Assembly: GCA_001566295.1 (NCBI GenBank)
Contig: KQ964246.1
Coordinates: forward strand, 2,728,001 to 2,792,000
Length of the DNA: 64,000 nt
Origin: Microdochium bolleyi
Lineage: Eukaryota > Ascomycota > Sordariomycetes > Xylariales > Microdochiaceae
Reading direction: 5' to 3'
The position numbers and the translations under genes are program-made. Shown here one piece after another: positions 55,044 through 64,000 of the stretch (positions within the stretch are counted from its first letter, which is position 1; each line of letters starts with the position of its first letter). The notes beneath the pieces are model-generated. The model was not told the origin of the DNA. It worked only from the letters and a program-made list of their open reading frames with translations, and made no database searches.

Positions 55044-55769
55044 GCTTCTGTGCACAGGTATGTGAATCGAAGCAGATCGTGGTCGGACAGGTGTTCAGAA
55101 GGAGGCCGGTATCTCTGTTGCACGTTGTTGAACACGCCGAGTGCAGGTCGTAGTGCGTGGTGTATCTGTGTTGACAGGAGGTGCCCACCGCCAACGGCTC
55201 AGATAGGTAGCTCCTGATTATTGAGCGCCCCGCGATGCTGTCGCCTGGTGATATTTTTTGACTGAGCCTGGTCAGGGGTATCATGTACCGAACTAGTGCT
55301 GGTAAGTATCTCTCAGCACTGGGCACACTAGCAAGTACTTTCTCTATTGTCAAAGATACCACAATGCGGGCAGGCAGGTACGCGCCATACATGGGTCTGT
55401 ATCGATAGCGTTCCCAGCTGTGTTAGGCCTAGCTTGGGGGGCTCCCTTGAGCTGATGCGGCAGCATGGCAACCTTGCAGTCAAGCTTGGGGCAAGCAAGT
55501 GCGAGGCGTGTTAGGTAATCACCCGAGCCGCTCAGGCAGGCCGCCTTGCGTATTGCGTCGTCGCCTTGTCGGACAGCTCCCACCATACAGCTCCCGTGCC
55601 TCCGTCACGACACACAACACTCGGTATCAGCGACCTCACCTCGACCTCCACGACCCTGCACCACCACACATACCATCGGCTCGACCAGTACATCCCCAAG
55701 CGCCAAATCAATCTATTTCGGCACGTCATTGCTTGACTCAACAGCTCTGTGTCGCAGCCGACCGCCAAG
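55044..55769. promoter_or_regulatory. Shared divergent promoter CCT4 / RPT1
   Basis: These 726 bases separate the starts of two proteostasis genes on opposite strands, so the regulatory DNA of both must lie here or overlap it. I did not find a clear yeast-type proteasome element (GGTGGCAAA) or a clean heat-shock element by eye. Confidence 0.5.
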
Positions 55770-57239
55770 ATGGTTCGTCCCCCTCCGATGCTCCAGCCTG
55801 CTATCAATCATCACTGACTCAGTACCCATTCAGCCCTCCGCGACGGGCCAGAATTGGGAGAAGTACCAGAAGACCTTCGCCGATGATGAGGTAGAGGAGA
55901 AGAAGATCACCCCTCTCTCTGACGAGTATGTTGCCCTTGCCGCCCAACAGCCAGTGCTATTTCTCGGTCATGCTTGACGCTGCGGCTGTCCACTAAATAG
56001 CTTTACCCACGTAGGGATATCCAAGTGCTCAAGACATACGGAGCAGCGCCATATGGCACATCGATCAAGAACCTCGAGAAGCAGATCAAGGAGAAGCAAC
56101 AAAGCGTGGACGAGAAGATTGGAGTCAAGGAGTCAGACACTGGGCTTGCGCCGCCACATCTCTGGGATGTCGCCGCCGACCGCCAACGAATGTCCGAGGA
56201 GCAGCCCCTCCAAGTCGCTCGCTGCACGAAGATCATCGCCGACGAGAAGGACGAGTCGAAGAGTAAATACGTCATCAATGTTAAGCAGATCGCCAAGTTC
56301 GTCGTGCAGCTCGGCGAGCGCGTATCACCCACAGATATCGAGGAGGGCATGCGAGTCGGAGTTGATCGCAACAAGTACCAAATTCTCCTGCCCTTGCCAC
56401 CCAAGATCGACGCCAGTGTCACCATGATGACAGTCGAGGAGAAGCCAGATGTCACCTACGGAGACGTCGGCGGCTGCAAGGAGCAGGTAGAGAAGCTGAG
56501 GGAAGTCGTCGAGATGCCGCTCTTGTCACCTGAGCGTTTCGTAAACCTGGGTATCGACCCTCCTAAGGGTGCCCTACTCTACGGCCCCCCTGGAACCGGA
56601 AAGACGCTGTGCGCCCGAGCTGTCGCCAACAGGACAGACGCCACCTTCATCAGAGTCATCGGAAGCGAGCTGGTACAAAAGTACGTTGGTGAGGGTGCGA
56701 GGATGGTTCGCGAGCTGTTCGAGATGGCTCGCACAAAGAAGGCTTGCATCATCTTCTTTGACGAGATTGACGCTATTGGTGGAGCTCGTTTTGACGACGG
56801 TGCTGGAGGAGATAACGAGGTCCAAAGAACGATGTTGGAGCTGATTACACAACTCGACGGTTTCGATGCTCGAGGAAACATCAAGGTCATGTTCGCCACT
56901 AACAGACCTTCCACTCTGGACCCTGCTCTTATGCGTCCCGGTCGTATCGACCGTAAGATCGAATTCTCGCTGCCCGATCTCGAGGGTAGAGCCAACATTC
57001 TGCGCATCCACGCCAAGAGCATGTCTGTGGAGCGCGACATCAGATGGGAGCTCATTTCGAGACTGTGCCCGAACGCCACGGGTGCCGAGCTGCGGAGTGT
57101 CTGCACAGAGGCCGGCATGTTCGCCATTCGCGCCCGGAGGAAGGTCGCGTCGGAGAAGGACTTCTTGAGTGCTGTGGACAAGGTGATCAAGGGCAACCTC
57201 AAGTTCAACTCGACAGCCACATACATGCAGTACAACTAG
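55770..57239 (+). CDS. RPT1: 26S proteasome regulatory ATPase RPT1
   Basis: An AAA+ subunit of the 19S base that unfolds substrates and feeds them to the 20S core. Exons are 55770-55772, 55834-55925 and 56015-57239, giving 439 residues. The first coding exon would be just ATG: the frame after it stops, whereas splicing (GTTCGT donor, CTGAC branch, CAG acceptor) gives MPSATGQNWEKYQKTFADDE, which fits the family N-terminus. The second intron joins PLSDE to DIQVLKTYGAAPYG. A coiled coil (KEKQQSVDEKIGVKESDTGL) and an OB domain follow. The AAA module has Walker A GPPGTGKT, the pore loop KYVGEG, Walker B IIFFDEIDAIGG and arginine fingers in MRPGRIDRKIEF. The end YMQYN is typical of RPT1, which lacks the HbYX tail. 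Confidence 0.96.
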
Positions 57240-58070
57240 ACTTGACGTAGAACTGAGACTGCAGGTAATACAGAGACATGGAAGCCAGAGACACATTCTT
57301 GCACAGTTCTATCGCGTGCTTAGCAATATCACTTTTTAGATCTGCTGATCGTTTCAGTGCCTTGTTGCATCGGTAGTATTATCATCAGCTGCCCAAGAAG
57401 CTATCATGTATCTTATGCACGTATGTCGCACGCTTGCTGCGGAACTAGTTATAGGGCCTCATCACTTTGAATATTATGTCCATTGTCCGAAAGATGGTAT
57501 ATATATACATGATGATGCCTGTGCAGCCTGTCCTGGAGTTTTAGCCCGTGCTCTGAATCTGCCTTGGGGTGATTATGCAATGTGTATGCGACGACTATCG
57601 CTGTGGTCGATCTCTGCAAAGCGGCCCACCCACCCCTGGTGTTCGCGAAGGGCACGGGAGTCGGGTGGCTGGCGGCCATGCGTGCGGAAAGGAAAAAGAC
57701 GCCAGACCCTGTATCGCCGGCACGGCAGAACGAGCGTGTCCGAAACCCATGAAGAACGCCCTCTCTGTATGTTCCCTGCAACGCCATGTGGTAGAATGCA
57801 AATGCCGTGTCGTTAAGTCGTTCGTCTCATGAAGTATGGGTGTGTTGTGAGGTCGCGGGGGATAATGTGTCGGGCTACCTGCTTCTTGGCAGGAAGGCGC
57901 GACGGACAATTGCTGGACACGAGCTCGCTCGCCGTGTGGCCGTCTGCCTTGCAAACATTCATCGGGCTTTGTAGAGCGAGGAAGAGTGCCCACACTTCGG
58001 GATGCTGGAGTGGCACACCCCGAGAAGAGTTGCGTACAACATGGGAGGAAATGTTGGGCTGGTATCCCTC
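57240..58070. other. Intergenic between convergent genes
   Basis: An 831-base spacer with the 3' flanks of RPT1 (+) and the Cys-rich Gln-tract protein (-). Short frames on both strands have no recognisable content. Confidence 0.5.
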
Positions 58071-59054
58071 TCATGTGTTCTCCATCCTCCCCAGACATCC
58101 CAGACAGACCACCTCGCCCTCGCTGCCACGCTCTATGCAGCAGCGACTACAGATAACATCTCTATGGCCTAGAGCCGCCCAGGAGCTTTTTGACTCTCCG
58201 CGCTCGTCTTGCCCAGGGCGATGTATTGATTGTCCTCCGTATTGTCCTTGTTGCTGCTGTTGATAGTGTGGATGTGACTCGTCCTGCTCAGTGTCGTCCG
58301 CATCCCTCATCGTGAAGGAGGAGCTCGACTCGCTGTTGCCGCCCGCGTCGTCGCGTGAAGATAGAGGCGACCCCGATGATTCCCCTGGCACCCAGTTCTG
58401 GCACTGGCGAATGCAGACGTAGCACGTCCGCTGACGGCAGCCCATACAATCGGCGAACGAGTCGAGGTCGGACTTCTTGGTTGGCTTTCGGTGGCAGATG
58501 TAGCACGGGCTCAGCATGGCGGCTGAGTTTGCCCTGGGCGGCTGGCTGGGCCTGGTCGCTGTCGACAGAAGCGAAAGCTGGTGATGTGTTTGTGGTGATA
58601 ATATGGGTGGTGTCAGAGCTCCTGCCGCTAAAGAGGGAGAAGATCCTCCTCTTCCTCCTAATATCGGCTGCGAGTGGCTGCGGATCATGGAGTCGTGGAT
58701 GTTGAGAGGGTGTTGTTGTTGTTGTTGTTGTTGACTATGGCCGGCTGGTGACCCGGGCTGGCTCTCGTAGTCTTCGAGGAGGCGGAAGCGCTTGGTCGCT
58801 GGGAGCGGTGCCACCTTGCGATGGGTGTTCAGGTTGGCCCATGACGGCGAGGAGTACATGAGGTCGTCGCTGCCTTGACCGGGTATGAGTCCTTCCGAAG
58901 ATTGAGCGAGCTGTGTGAGCACGGCCCGCGACGGGTTGGTGGTCGCGGCAGCAGAGGCACCCGTCGAGGGGTTGCGCAGGTCCTCGTCGCCGTCTTCGCG
59001 CCGCCTCTTCCTCGGGGAGACCATGATCGGCGACAGAGCTGTTGCCGAGGGCAT
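58071..59054 (-). CDS. Hypothetical Cys-rich (putative zinc-binding), Gln-tract protein
   Basis: Family not recognised. A single frame of 327 residues begins MPSATALSPIMVSPRKRRRE, which contains a nuclear-localisation-like basic cluster (PRKRRR). The middle is disordered and Ser/Pro-rich with a run of seven Gln near residue 110. Two Cys-rich blocks follow: CYICHRKPTKKSDLDSFADC with MGCRQRTCYVCIRQC, and at the C-terminus ICSRCCIERG with VVCLGCLGRM. They are separated by a 75-residue Ser/Gln-rich insert. The paired C-x2-C spacing suggests a split zinc-binding module, so a nuclear regulatory protein is the best guess. It lies in the same orientation as RAX2. Confidence 0.65.
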   Translation of the reverse strand: MPSATALSPIMVSPRKRRREDGDEDLRNPSTGASAAATTNPSRAVLTQLAQSSEGLIPGQGSDDLMYSSPSWANLNTHRKVAPLPATKRFRLLEDYESQPGSPAGHSQQQQQQQHPLNIHDSMIRSHSQPILGGRGGSSPSLAAGALTPPILSPQTHHQLSLLSTATRPSQPPRANSAAMLSPCYICHRKPTKKSDLDSFADCMGCRQRTCYVCIRQCQNWVPGESSGSPLSSRDDAGGNSESSSSFTMRDADDTEQDESHPHYQQQQQGQYGGQSIHRPGQDERGESKSSWAALGHRDVICSRCCIERGSEGEVVCLGCLGRMENT

Positions 59055-60047
59055 GGCTCGGGGGTCTCAGAGTCCCTTTTGTGGTTTCGAGATCGGGTTG
59101 CTGGTAAGGAGGACAGGCTCCACGGCCGGATAGGGCGAGTTGGGTGAAGGAAACAGTCGATGGAGGCTTTGAGCAGAGACAACGACAGCAGCTTCGGCCT
59201 CCGGCCGCTGTGAGCAACGATGCCTGCAACTTGGAGGTTTGAATGCACGGATCAGTCCCAGCGTGAGGCATGGTTCCAGCGCGGGCAGGTACCCACCCGC
59301 GCCACACACCCAGCACATCGGTGGTGCACAACGATCAAGTGGCCTGGAGGGTGCTGCCCTCAGGTAGCACCTCCACTGTAATTTGGGTGATCTTGAACCA
59401 CTCCCTACCCACATGCCCAGATGACCTATCTATTCCACTGTACAAAGTCGGTGTAGACTCGTCTTGATGACTCTCCAGACTTCACTAGCCGGGCCGTCAG
59501 CCCGTAACGGTTGCACATGGCATTTACTTAGAACTTGGTTCTTCATTTTGCCTATCTACAGTACTCTGAATCCTGCAGGCACCTGGCCTCCTGCGAACGC
59601 GAACACCATCTTTGACATTACCGCCCGAGATCCTTGGTCAAGTACAAGTGGTTGTGTTGCCACAAAGTCAAGTCTCGAAAAGTTTGTCAACAAAGTTAAG
59701 GCAGATCTTCCTGAGCCACGCGATGACCATGTCCACGTGAAATAAACAAATAAACATTATGATATGCGAGCACTGCCATGTGGCCAGTGACAAGTCGCTG
59801 CACTGCTCTCTGGAAGGGGTCGTCACATCGCCAGTAGTACGTCCTGCCGATAGTTAGGACGAGGGGTGAGGATGAGCAGCGACATGAGAACCCCTCCCCG
59901 CCATCATGTGAGCCACATATCTCGGGGTATCCAAACGCCTGTATAGCCATGCAAATCCGAATGAGCGAAAGAACGAAGAGAAGAAATCGAGGATAAAGAG
60001 ATGCCGTATGGGCGTTGCGGGTTTTTGGGATTGTTGTTGTTGTTGTA
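59055..60047. other. Intergenic, RAX2 3' flank and upstream of Cys-rich gene
   Basis: A 993-base spacer between two minus-strand genes. No gene recognised. Short TTG repeats near 60028-60045 lie just after the RAX2 stop. Confidence 0.5.
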
Positions 60048-63000
60048 TTACACGTGTGGCGCTCCTGGCCTGCCCTTGTTCAACGAGTCCAGAAGCTCGT
60101 GTGGCGGGATTCGCTGCATGCCATTGCCGCGATCAAGCATTGATGTCGGCGCGGGGATGTAACCCTCGCGCTTCTTTCGGTATCGGTCAAGGAGAAGGCC
60201 CACCACGACGATAATGAGCATCAAGCCGAGCGCGATTGCTAGGGCGATGAGGACAATGAAGCCAAGAGGCATGCCAAACTCGGTTGACGTGAAGAACTTG
60301 GAAGGATTCTCGACAAAGAGCTTGGACACCTGGCCTGCTCCGCCACTGGCGCCTGTAGAAAGCAAGTAGGGTTTTAATGAAGTGCCATCAAACAGAGCAG
60401 CGGAGGCCGTGCCGAACCCCGGTATGCCGATCGAGCCGGTAAGCATGAGAACCCGGTTCCCCGGTACGGTTGCGGTCTCATCGTGGTTGCTGCGATCCGA
60501 ATACATCTGGATGCTGCGGATGATGGTGTTGTCCGAGAAGGTGACTGGCGCTTTTATCCATGATTGCCCATCGAACTTCATGAGGAACGACTGACTCTCT
60601 GACTGAGCACCAGCTATCCAGAGCTGGTTGCCATCGCCGGTTGCAATTGTGATGGCATCAACTGGGCCCGGAATAGCGGTAGAGCCAGGATATGTCGACC
60701 AAGTGGAAGACGGGGCGTCGAATGATGCAAGATATTGGTTGGTACTATTGATGGTGAAGTTGCCGCCCGTGACAAGGACCGTGTTGCTTGACCAGATCAT
60801 GGAGCGTGTCTCGCCTGCGAGAGCAAAGCCTGGTCGGCTCCATTGATTCGTCGTCGTGCTGAAGACACAAACCGCGGGACATGGAAGTGAGCCTGCAGAT
60901 GCAAAGGCACCACCAACGAAAACATCGGTTGTATCTGGACGAACGAGGATCGATGACACCGTGACGCGACCGCCATCCAGCGCCGGAGGTTGCCTGTTGA
61001 AGGACTTACTTGCCAGATTGTACGACAGGACACCTCTGACTGTTGATCCTCCAACGGTACCATTCATTCTGCCACCTGCGAACAGGGTATCGCCCTGCGT
61101 TGCGAGAGCTAAGAAAGTGGAGTTGTTTGATACGCCTTGAGGAAGCCCCGTTGCCGCGTCGGAATTCGCGCCGTCAACGAAGACGAGGTTCTGTATCTCA
61201 GACCCATCCGTGGCCCTGGCCCTGAAATGACCTCCGATGATCGTAATGTTGCTGCCTTGGTTGTTCTTGTAAAAAGTACCAGCCATGACTCCGTAGGCAT
61301 CGTCCACGCTGTCAATAACGCTGGTGCGCTGTGAGTTGCCAGGTCTCGCGGCAGTGTTGTTGGGAAGAATGTCAACAGGGAAACTGCGGATGGAGGACGC
61401 AATGGAGGCGATGCCATTCGCACGGAGAGCTTGTGCAGATAGAGAACCTGCATAGAGAGCAGTGCCGTTCTCTAAGCCGGGCAGCGACGCAGATAGAGAG
61501 CCTCTGATAAGTGGCACTGCACCTTTGGCATTCTGAAGCCAATTGCCTTGCGACTTGATCCAGATAGCGAAGCCGTCCACGTCAGTCTCGGCATTGTCGC
61601 CGAATGCTAGGAGCTTCTGAAAGTTGCCGCTAATCGCAATGGCATCCTGAGAAGTACCGCTCACATTGAAGACCATTGGGACAATCTTCTTCACGAGCCC
61701 GTCAACGCCACCGCCCAGAGGTGACCAGGACCTTGCGGCAGTATCATAGACCGCGATCCGGTTGAGATTGGTGGCAGATCCGTCCTGTGTGCGCCCAAAT
61801 GCACCACCAGCGTACAATTTGCCGTCGTTGAGGTACATCGTCGTGACCGCACCATTCAGCCCACCGCCCCCAATGCTGACTGGACTCTGGTCGTTCTTGC
61901 CGATCGCTGCGACGTGACTGACGCTACTCGACGAGAAATTGCCACCGATATAGGTTAGATCGCCGGCGGTTGCCAGAGCAGACACCACGGAATTGGCCGC
62001 GAATGATGATGACAGTTTCACGAACTTGGAGTTCTTGACTTCCTCATCGTTGACGGTTGCCTGTGCGGGGTCAAACTCGAAGAGACCGTTCAACCCGGAA
62101 GAGGTCGAATTCGTGAGCCAGAGAGCCACTGCCTGTGCTACGACCACGATGTCTATGGCGCCTTGCTGGACGGCCTGATTAGGCACAGGTCGAAGAGTGA
62201 CACTCGGGCGGAACGAGCCGGACACAGCACTGGCTTCGCCGAAGGCAATCTGGTCGTATTTGTCGAAATCATTGGTTTGGAACAGTGTTGATGTCGTTGC
62301 TGGCTCATTCTCCCGCAGTTGAGTGATGACCTCGACCTGTCCACGTCTGGCACACGTACCATCCACGATACAGCCCGGTGTGTACATGACCACGGTATAG
62401 GAGCCAGACTCCGAGATAGGGGGAAAGAAAACCACCTGGGCGGAGCTGGAACCTTGAGAAGGCGAAATATTGGCGGAAAGATACTTGGAATTGCTCTGGC
62501 CAGAAGCGGTAACTTCCCAGGGGCCAGTTGCTGTAGCGCGGGCCGGCGCTGTGGTGTTGGAACAAGCCGGTGTGTTGAAGTCGTTCACAGCATGAGCCAC
62601 AAGAGCATCCTGGAAAATTTCGACGCCATCCAAACCAGCACCCTTGCCAAACCATCCAAGAATGTCAAGACGCACAGCGTTCATGCGAACTGGGTTGACG
62701 AAGAAGAAGTCCTGGAAGGCGACATTCGGGTCATTGCTGAGGGGGCATTCGCTGGTGCAGCTGGTATTCTGTCCCGAGGCAGGGTCAATGTATGTGAAGT
62801 TCATGATGCCGTTCAGTGGCAGGGCAGTCATCCTCCAGGTTTTCGTGCCGTGATCCGGTTGACGCGTGTTACGGAGACGGAGCTTTGTTGGGATGAAGCC
62901 AAAACCAAACTCTGCTCGCCAAGCTCCAGGCGTGTTGTCGAGGAGAAGCCAGGACTTGCCGGCGCCTGTCTCGCCATTCGTGTTGCAGATCACGTTAGTG

Positions 63001-63761
63001 GCATTCGAGAACCCGGGGGCTGTGGATGACTGAAACCCCTGGACAACTGCCGTCGACAGATTGATAGATTCGGAGTCTGGGGTCGCTGTTGTGCTTGTGT
63101 TTCCGAGTCCGGTGAACTTGCCACCAAAGATGATATGGCCATTGGCATCCTTAGAGATGGACGAGACCGGACCATTAAAGCCTGCGAATGGGAGACTTGC
63201 CCAGTTGCCGCTTGAAACCCAGGTGATAGCATTTGTGGAGTCAGCTGCTCTAAAGCTGCCACCGACATAAACCATGCCGGCGTCGTTGTCGCAGAGAAGG
63301 CTTGTAACCTCTCCGGATACTCCAGCCAGTGGCGTGAGTGCGCCAGTGGAAAGGTCCAGCGCAGCGACAGCCGGTGATTCAGTCCCGTTCACGCTGGTGA
63401 AATTTCCTCCAATAATGGCAGAATTCCTAAACACGCACATCGCGTGCACCGTTGCGTCTGTCGAAGCAATGGTGTGGAAGAGTCCATTCGGTAGGGTCGT
63501 CAATAAGCTGTCGGCGCCAGTGGAACTTGGCACCGCTTCGGCCTGCCCTTCATATTCGTACATGGACAGACCTGCAAAGTCTCCCACGACCCCCATACGA
63601 CCCAATTCAGCAACATCGAGATCCGGCTTCGTTATTGGCGTGGGCGTGAAGAAGCTGCCGTGTATCGTCGGGAGTATTGATGCCCACATCAGTAGACCAG
63701 TCGGCACTGACGAGGCATTGCCGCGTCGCCGGGCGGGCTTCTGGGTGATGAAATTCCGCAT
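60048..63761 (-). CDS. RAX2: Cortical polarity marker RAX2
   Basis: A large cell-surface glycoprotein that marks polarity sites. In budding yeast it anchors the axial/bipolar bud-site signal with RAX1, and in filamentous fungi it affects hyphal growth direction. It is a single exon of 1237 residues. The N-terminus (MRNFITQKPARRR, then GLLMWASILPTIHGSF) is a basic plus hydrophobic signal anchor. The extracellular part of about 1130 residues consists of repeated beta-propeller-like units of the form GGNF/GGKF/GGSF (for example AIIGGNFTS, MVYVGGSFRAAD, HIIFGGKFTGLG, TYIGGNFSS, VLVTGGNFT), with many N-glycosylation sites and a few paired Cys (NTSCTSECP). One transmembrane helix (about 1166-1190, FIVLIALAIALGLMLIIVVV) leads to a basic 45-residue cytosolic tail. 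Size and order match fungal RAX2 throughout. Confidence 0.94.
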   Translation of the reverse strand: MRNFITQKPARRRGNASSVPTGLLMWASILPTIHGSFFTPTPITKPDLDVAELGRMGVVGDFAGLSMYEYEGQAEAVPSSTGADSLLTTLPNGLFHTIASTDATVHAMCVFRNSAIIGGNFTSVNGTESPAVAALDLSTGALTPLAGVSGEVTSLLCDNDAGMVYVGGSFRAADSTNAITWVSSGNWASLPFAGFNGPVSSISKDANGHIIFGGKFTGLGNTSTTATPDSESINLSTAVVQGFQSSTAPGFSNATNVICNTNGETGAGKSWLLLDNTPGAWRAEFGFGFIPTKLRLRNTRQPDHGTKTWRMTALPLNGIMNFTYIDPASGQNTSCTSECPLSNDPNVAFQDFFFVNPVRMNAVRLDILGWFGKGAGLDGVEIFQDALVAHAVNDFNTPACSNTTAPARATATGPWEVTASGQSNSKYLSANISPSQGSSSAQVVFFPPISESGSYTVVMYTPGCIVDGTCARRGQVEVITQLRENEPATTSTLFQTNDFDKYDQIAFGEASAVSGSFRPSVTLRPVPNQAVQQGAIDIVVVAQAVALWLTNSTSSGLNGLFEFDPAQATVNDEEVKNSKFVKLSSSFAANSVVSALATAGDLTYIGGNFSSSSVSHVAAIGKNDQSPVSIGGGGLNGAVTTMYLNDGKLYAGGAFGRTQDGSATNLNRIAVYDTAARSWSPLGGGVDGLVKKIVPMVFNVSGTSQDAIAISGNFQKLLAFGDNAETDVDGFAIWIKSQGNWLQNAKGAVPLIRGSLSASLPGLENGTALYAGSLSAQALRANGIASIASSIRSFPVDILPNNTAARPGNSQRTSVIDSVDDAYGVMAGTFYKNNQGSNITIIGGHFRARATDGSEIQNLVFVDGANSDAATGLPQGVSNNSTFLALATQGDTLFAGGRMNGTVGGSTVRGVLSYNLASKSFNRQPPALDGGRVTVSSILVRPDTTDVFVGGAFASAGSLPCPAVCVFSTTTNQWSRPGFALAGETRSMIWSSNTVLVTGGNFTINSTNQYLASFDAPSSTWSTYPGSTAIPGPVDAITIATGDGNQLWIAGAQSESQSFLMKFDGQSWIKAPVTFSDNTIIRSIQMYSDRSNHDETATVPGNRVLMLTGSIGIPGFGTASAALFDGTSLKPYLLSTGASGGAGQVSKLFVENPSKFFTSTEFGMPLGFIVLIALAIALGLMLIIVVVGLLLDRYRKKREGYIPAPTSMLDRGNGMQRIPPHELLDSLNKGRPGAPHV

Positions 63762-64000
63762 GGTGAGTTACCGTGTGGGTTTAATTGAAGTCGATGTTGT
63801 TTTTGGCCCAGTCAGTCTGCAAAGGCTGAAGCTGGTCCACGGTATACCGAGACCTGCCGCGTGCGCGGCTGCTTGCAGATTCCTCCCGTGTCGACTGCCT
63901 CAGATCCAGTCCATAACCTAGATGGCGAGGGGCGTCGTGGGGGGGGAATGCGAATGTGCTGAGTCGTCAAGTCGAGGTATTGTCTTTGCGCCGTCGGATT

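Noticed and set aside
55546..55977. 143-codon + frame reading into the RPT1 second exon
   Set aside because: Upstream residues are not RPT1-like, and the frame runs past the second donor into a stop; the spliced ATG model fits the family.
56574..57296. 240-codon minus-strand frame opposite RPT1
   Set aside because: Antisense shadow of a highly conserved AAA ATPase.
1..64000. tRNA, rRNA, CRISPR, transposon or biosynthetic cluster
   Set aside because: I looked by eye for T-loop signatures, spaced repeats, transposase motifs and clustered tailoring enzymes and found none convincing; tRNAscan-SE and RepeatMasker would settle this.

Overview
The window is nuclear DNA of a filamentous ascomycete, most likely a sordariomycete. 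The evidence is the gene content (RAX2, a meaA/MEP-type ammonium permease, a fungal tyrosinase, an RCR-family membrane protein, a STIMATE/YPL162C-type vacuolar protein), short GT-AG introns of about 50-180 bases with CTAAC/CTGAC-like branch sites, and moderate GC content with long intergenic spacers. I cannot name the species. I saw no bacterial, plasmid, phage, CRISPR, transposon or rRNA content, and found no convincing tRNA by eye.

Layout: 1-6.4 kb holds two poorly characterised, low-complexity genes, one on each strand. At 7-12 kb are riboflavin synthase (+) and the MUS81 nuclease (-), which converge with only 22 bases between their stop codons, followed by phosphoacetylglucosamine mutase (+). 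At 12.6-17.3 kb are an RCR-type membrane protein (-) and the small GTPase ARL8 (-), separated by a 3.1 kb spacer. At 19.7-23.4 kb is the second-largest RNA polymerase I subunit (+). At 24.6-31.4 kb are a secreted tyrosinase (+) and an ammonium transporter (+). At 32-34.7 kb is a long family X DNA polymerase (+). At 36.4-47.2 kb are a secreted PhoD-type phosphatase, the arginine methyltransferase PRMT1/HMT1, a Cys-rich membrane protein with a Gln/Gly/Tyr-rich tail, and splicing factor SF3B6, all on +. At 49-50.4 kb is a STIMATE-family membrane protein (+). At 51.2-57.2 kb are a SAP-SWIM-RING protein (-), chaperonin subunit CCT4 (-) and proteasome ATPase RPT1 (+); the last two are divergent. At 58-63.8 kb are a Cys-rich Gln-tract protein (-) and RAX2 (-).

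Most genes are core housekeeping functions: riboflavin and UDP-GlcNAc synthesis, rRNA transcription, splicing, protein folding and degradation, DNA repair, vesicle traffic and polarity. Nutrient and secondary functions (ammonium uptake, phosphate release, phenol oxidation) are set among them. There is no biosynthetic cluster and no obvious multi-gene novel system.

I rebuilt the exon structures by hand. All introns used are GT-AG, and each spliced frame was checked to close without internal stops. The items most worth following up are the SAP-SWIM-RING protein, the RPT1 first exon that would encode only the start codon, the very small internal exons in PRMT1, ARL8 and SF3B6, the 22-base convergent overlap, and a set of intergenic sequence oddities.
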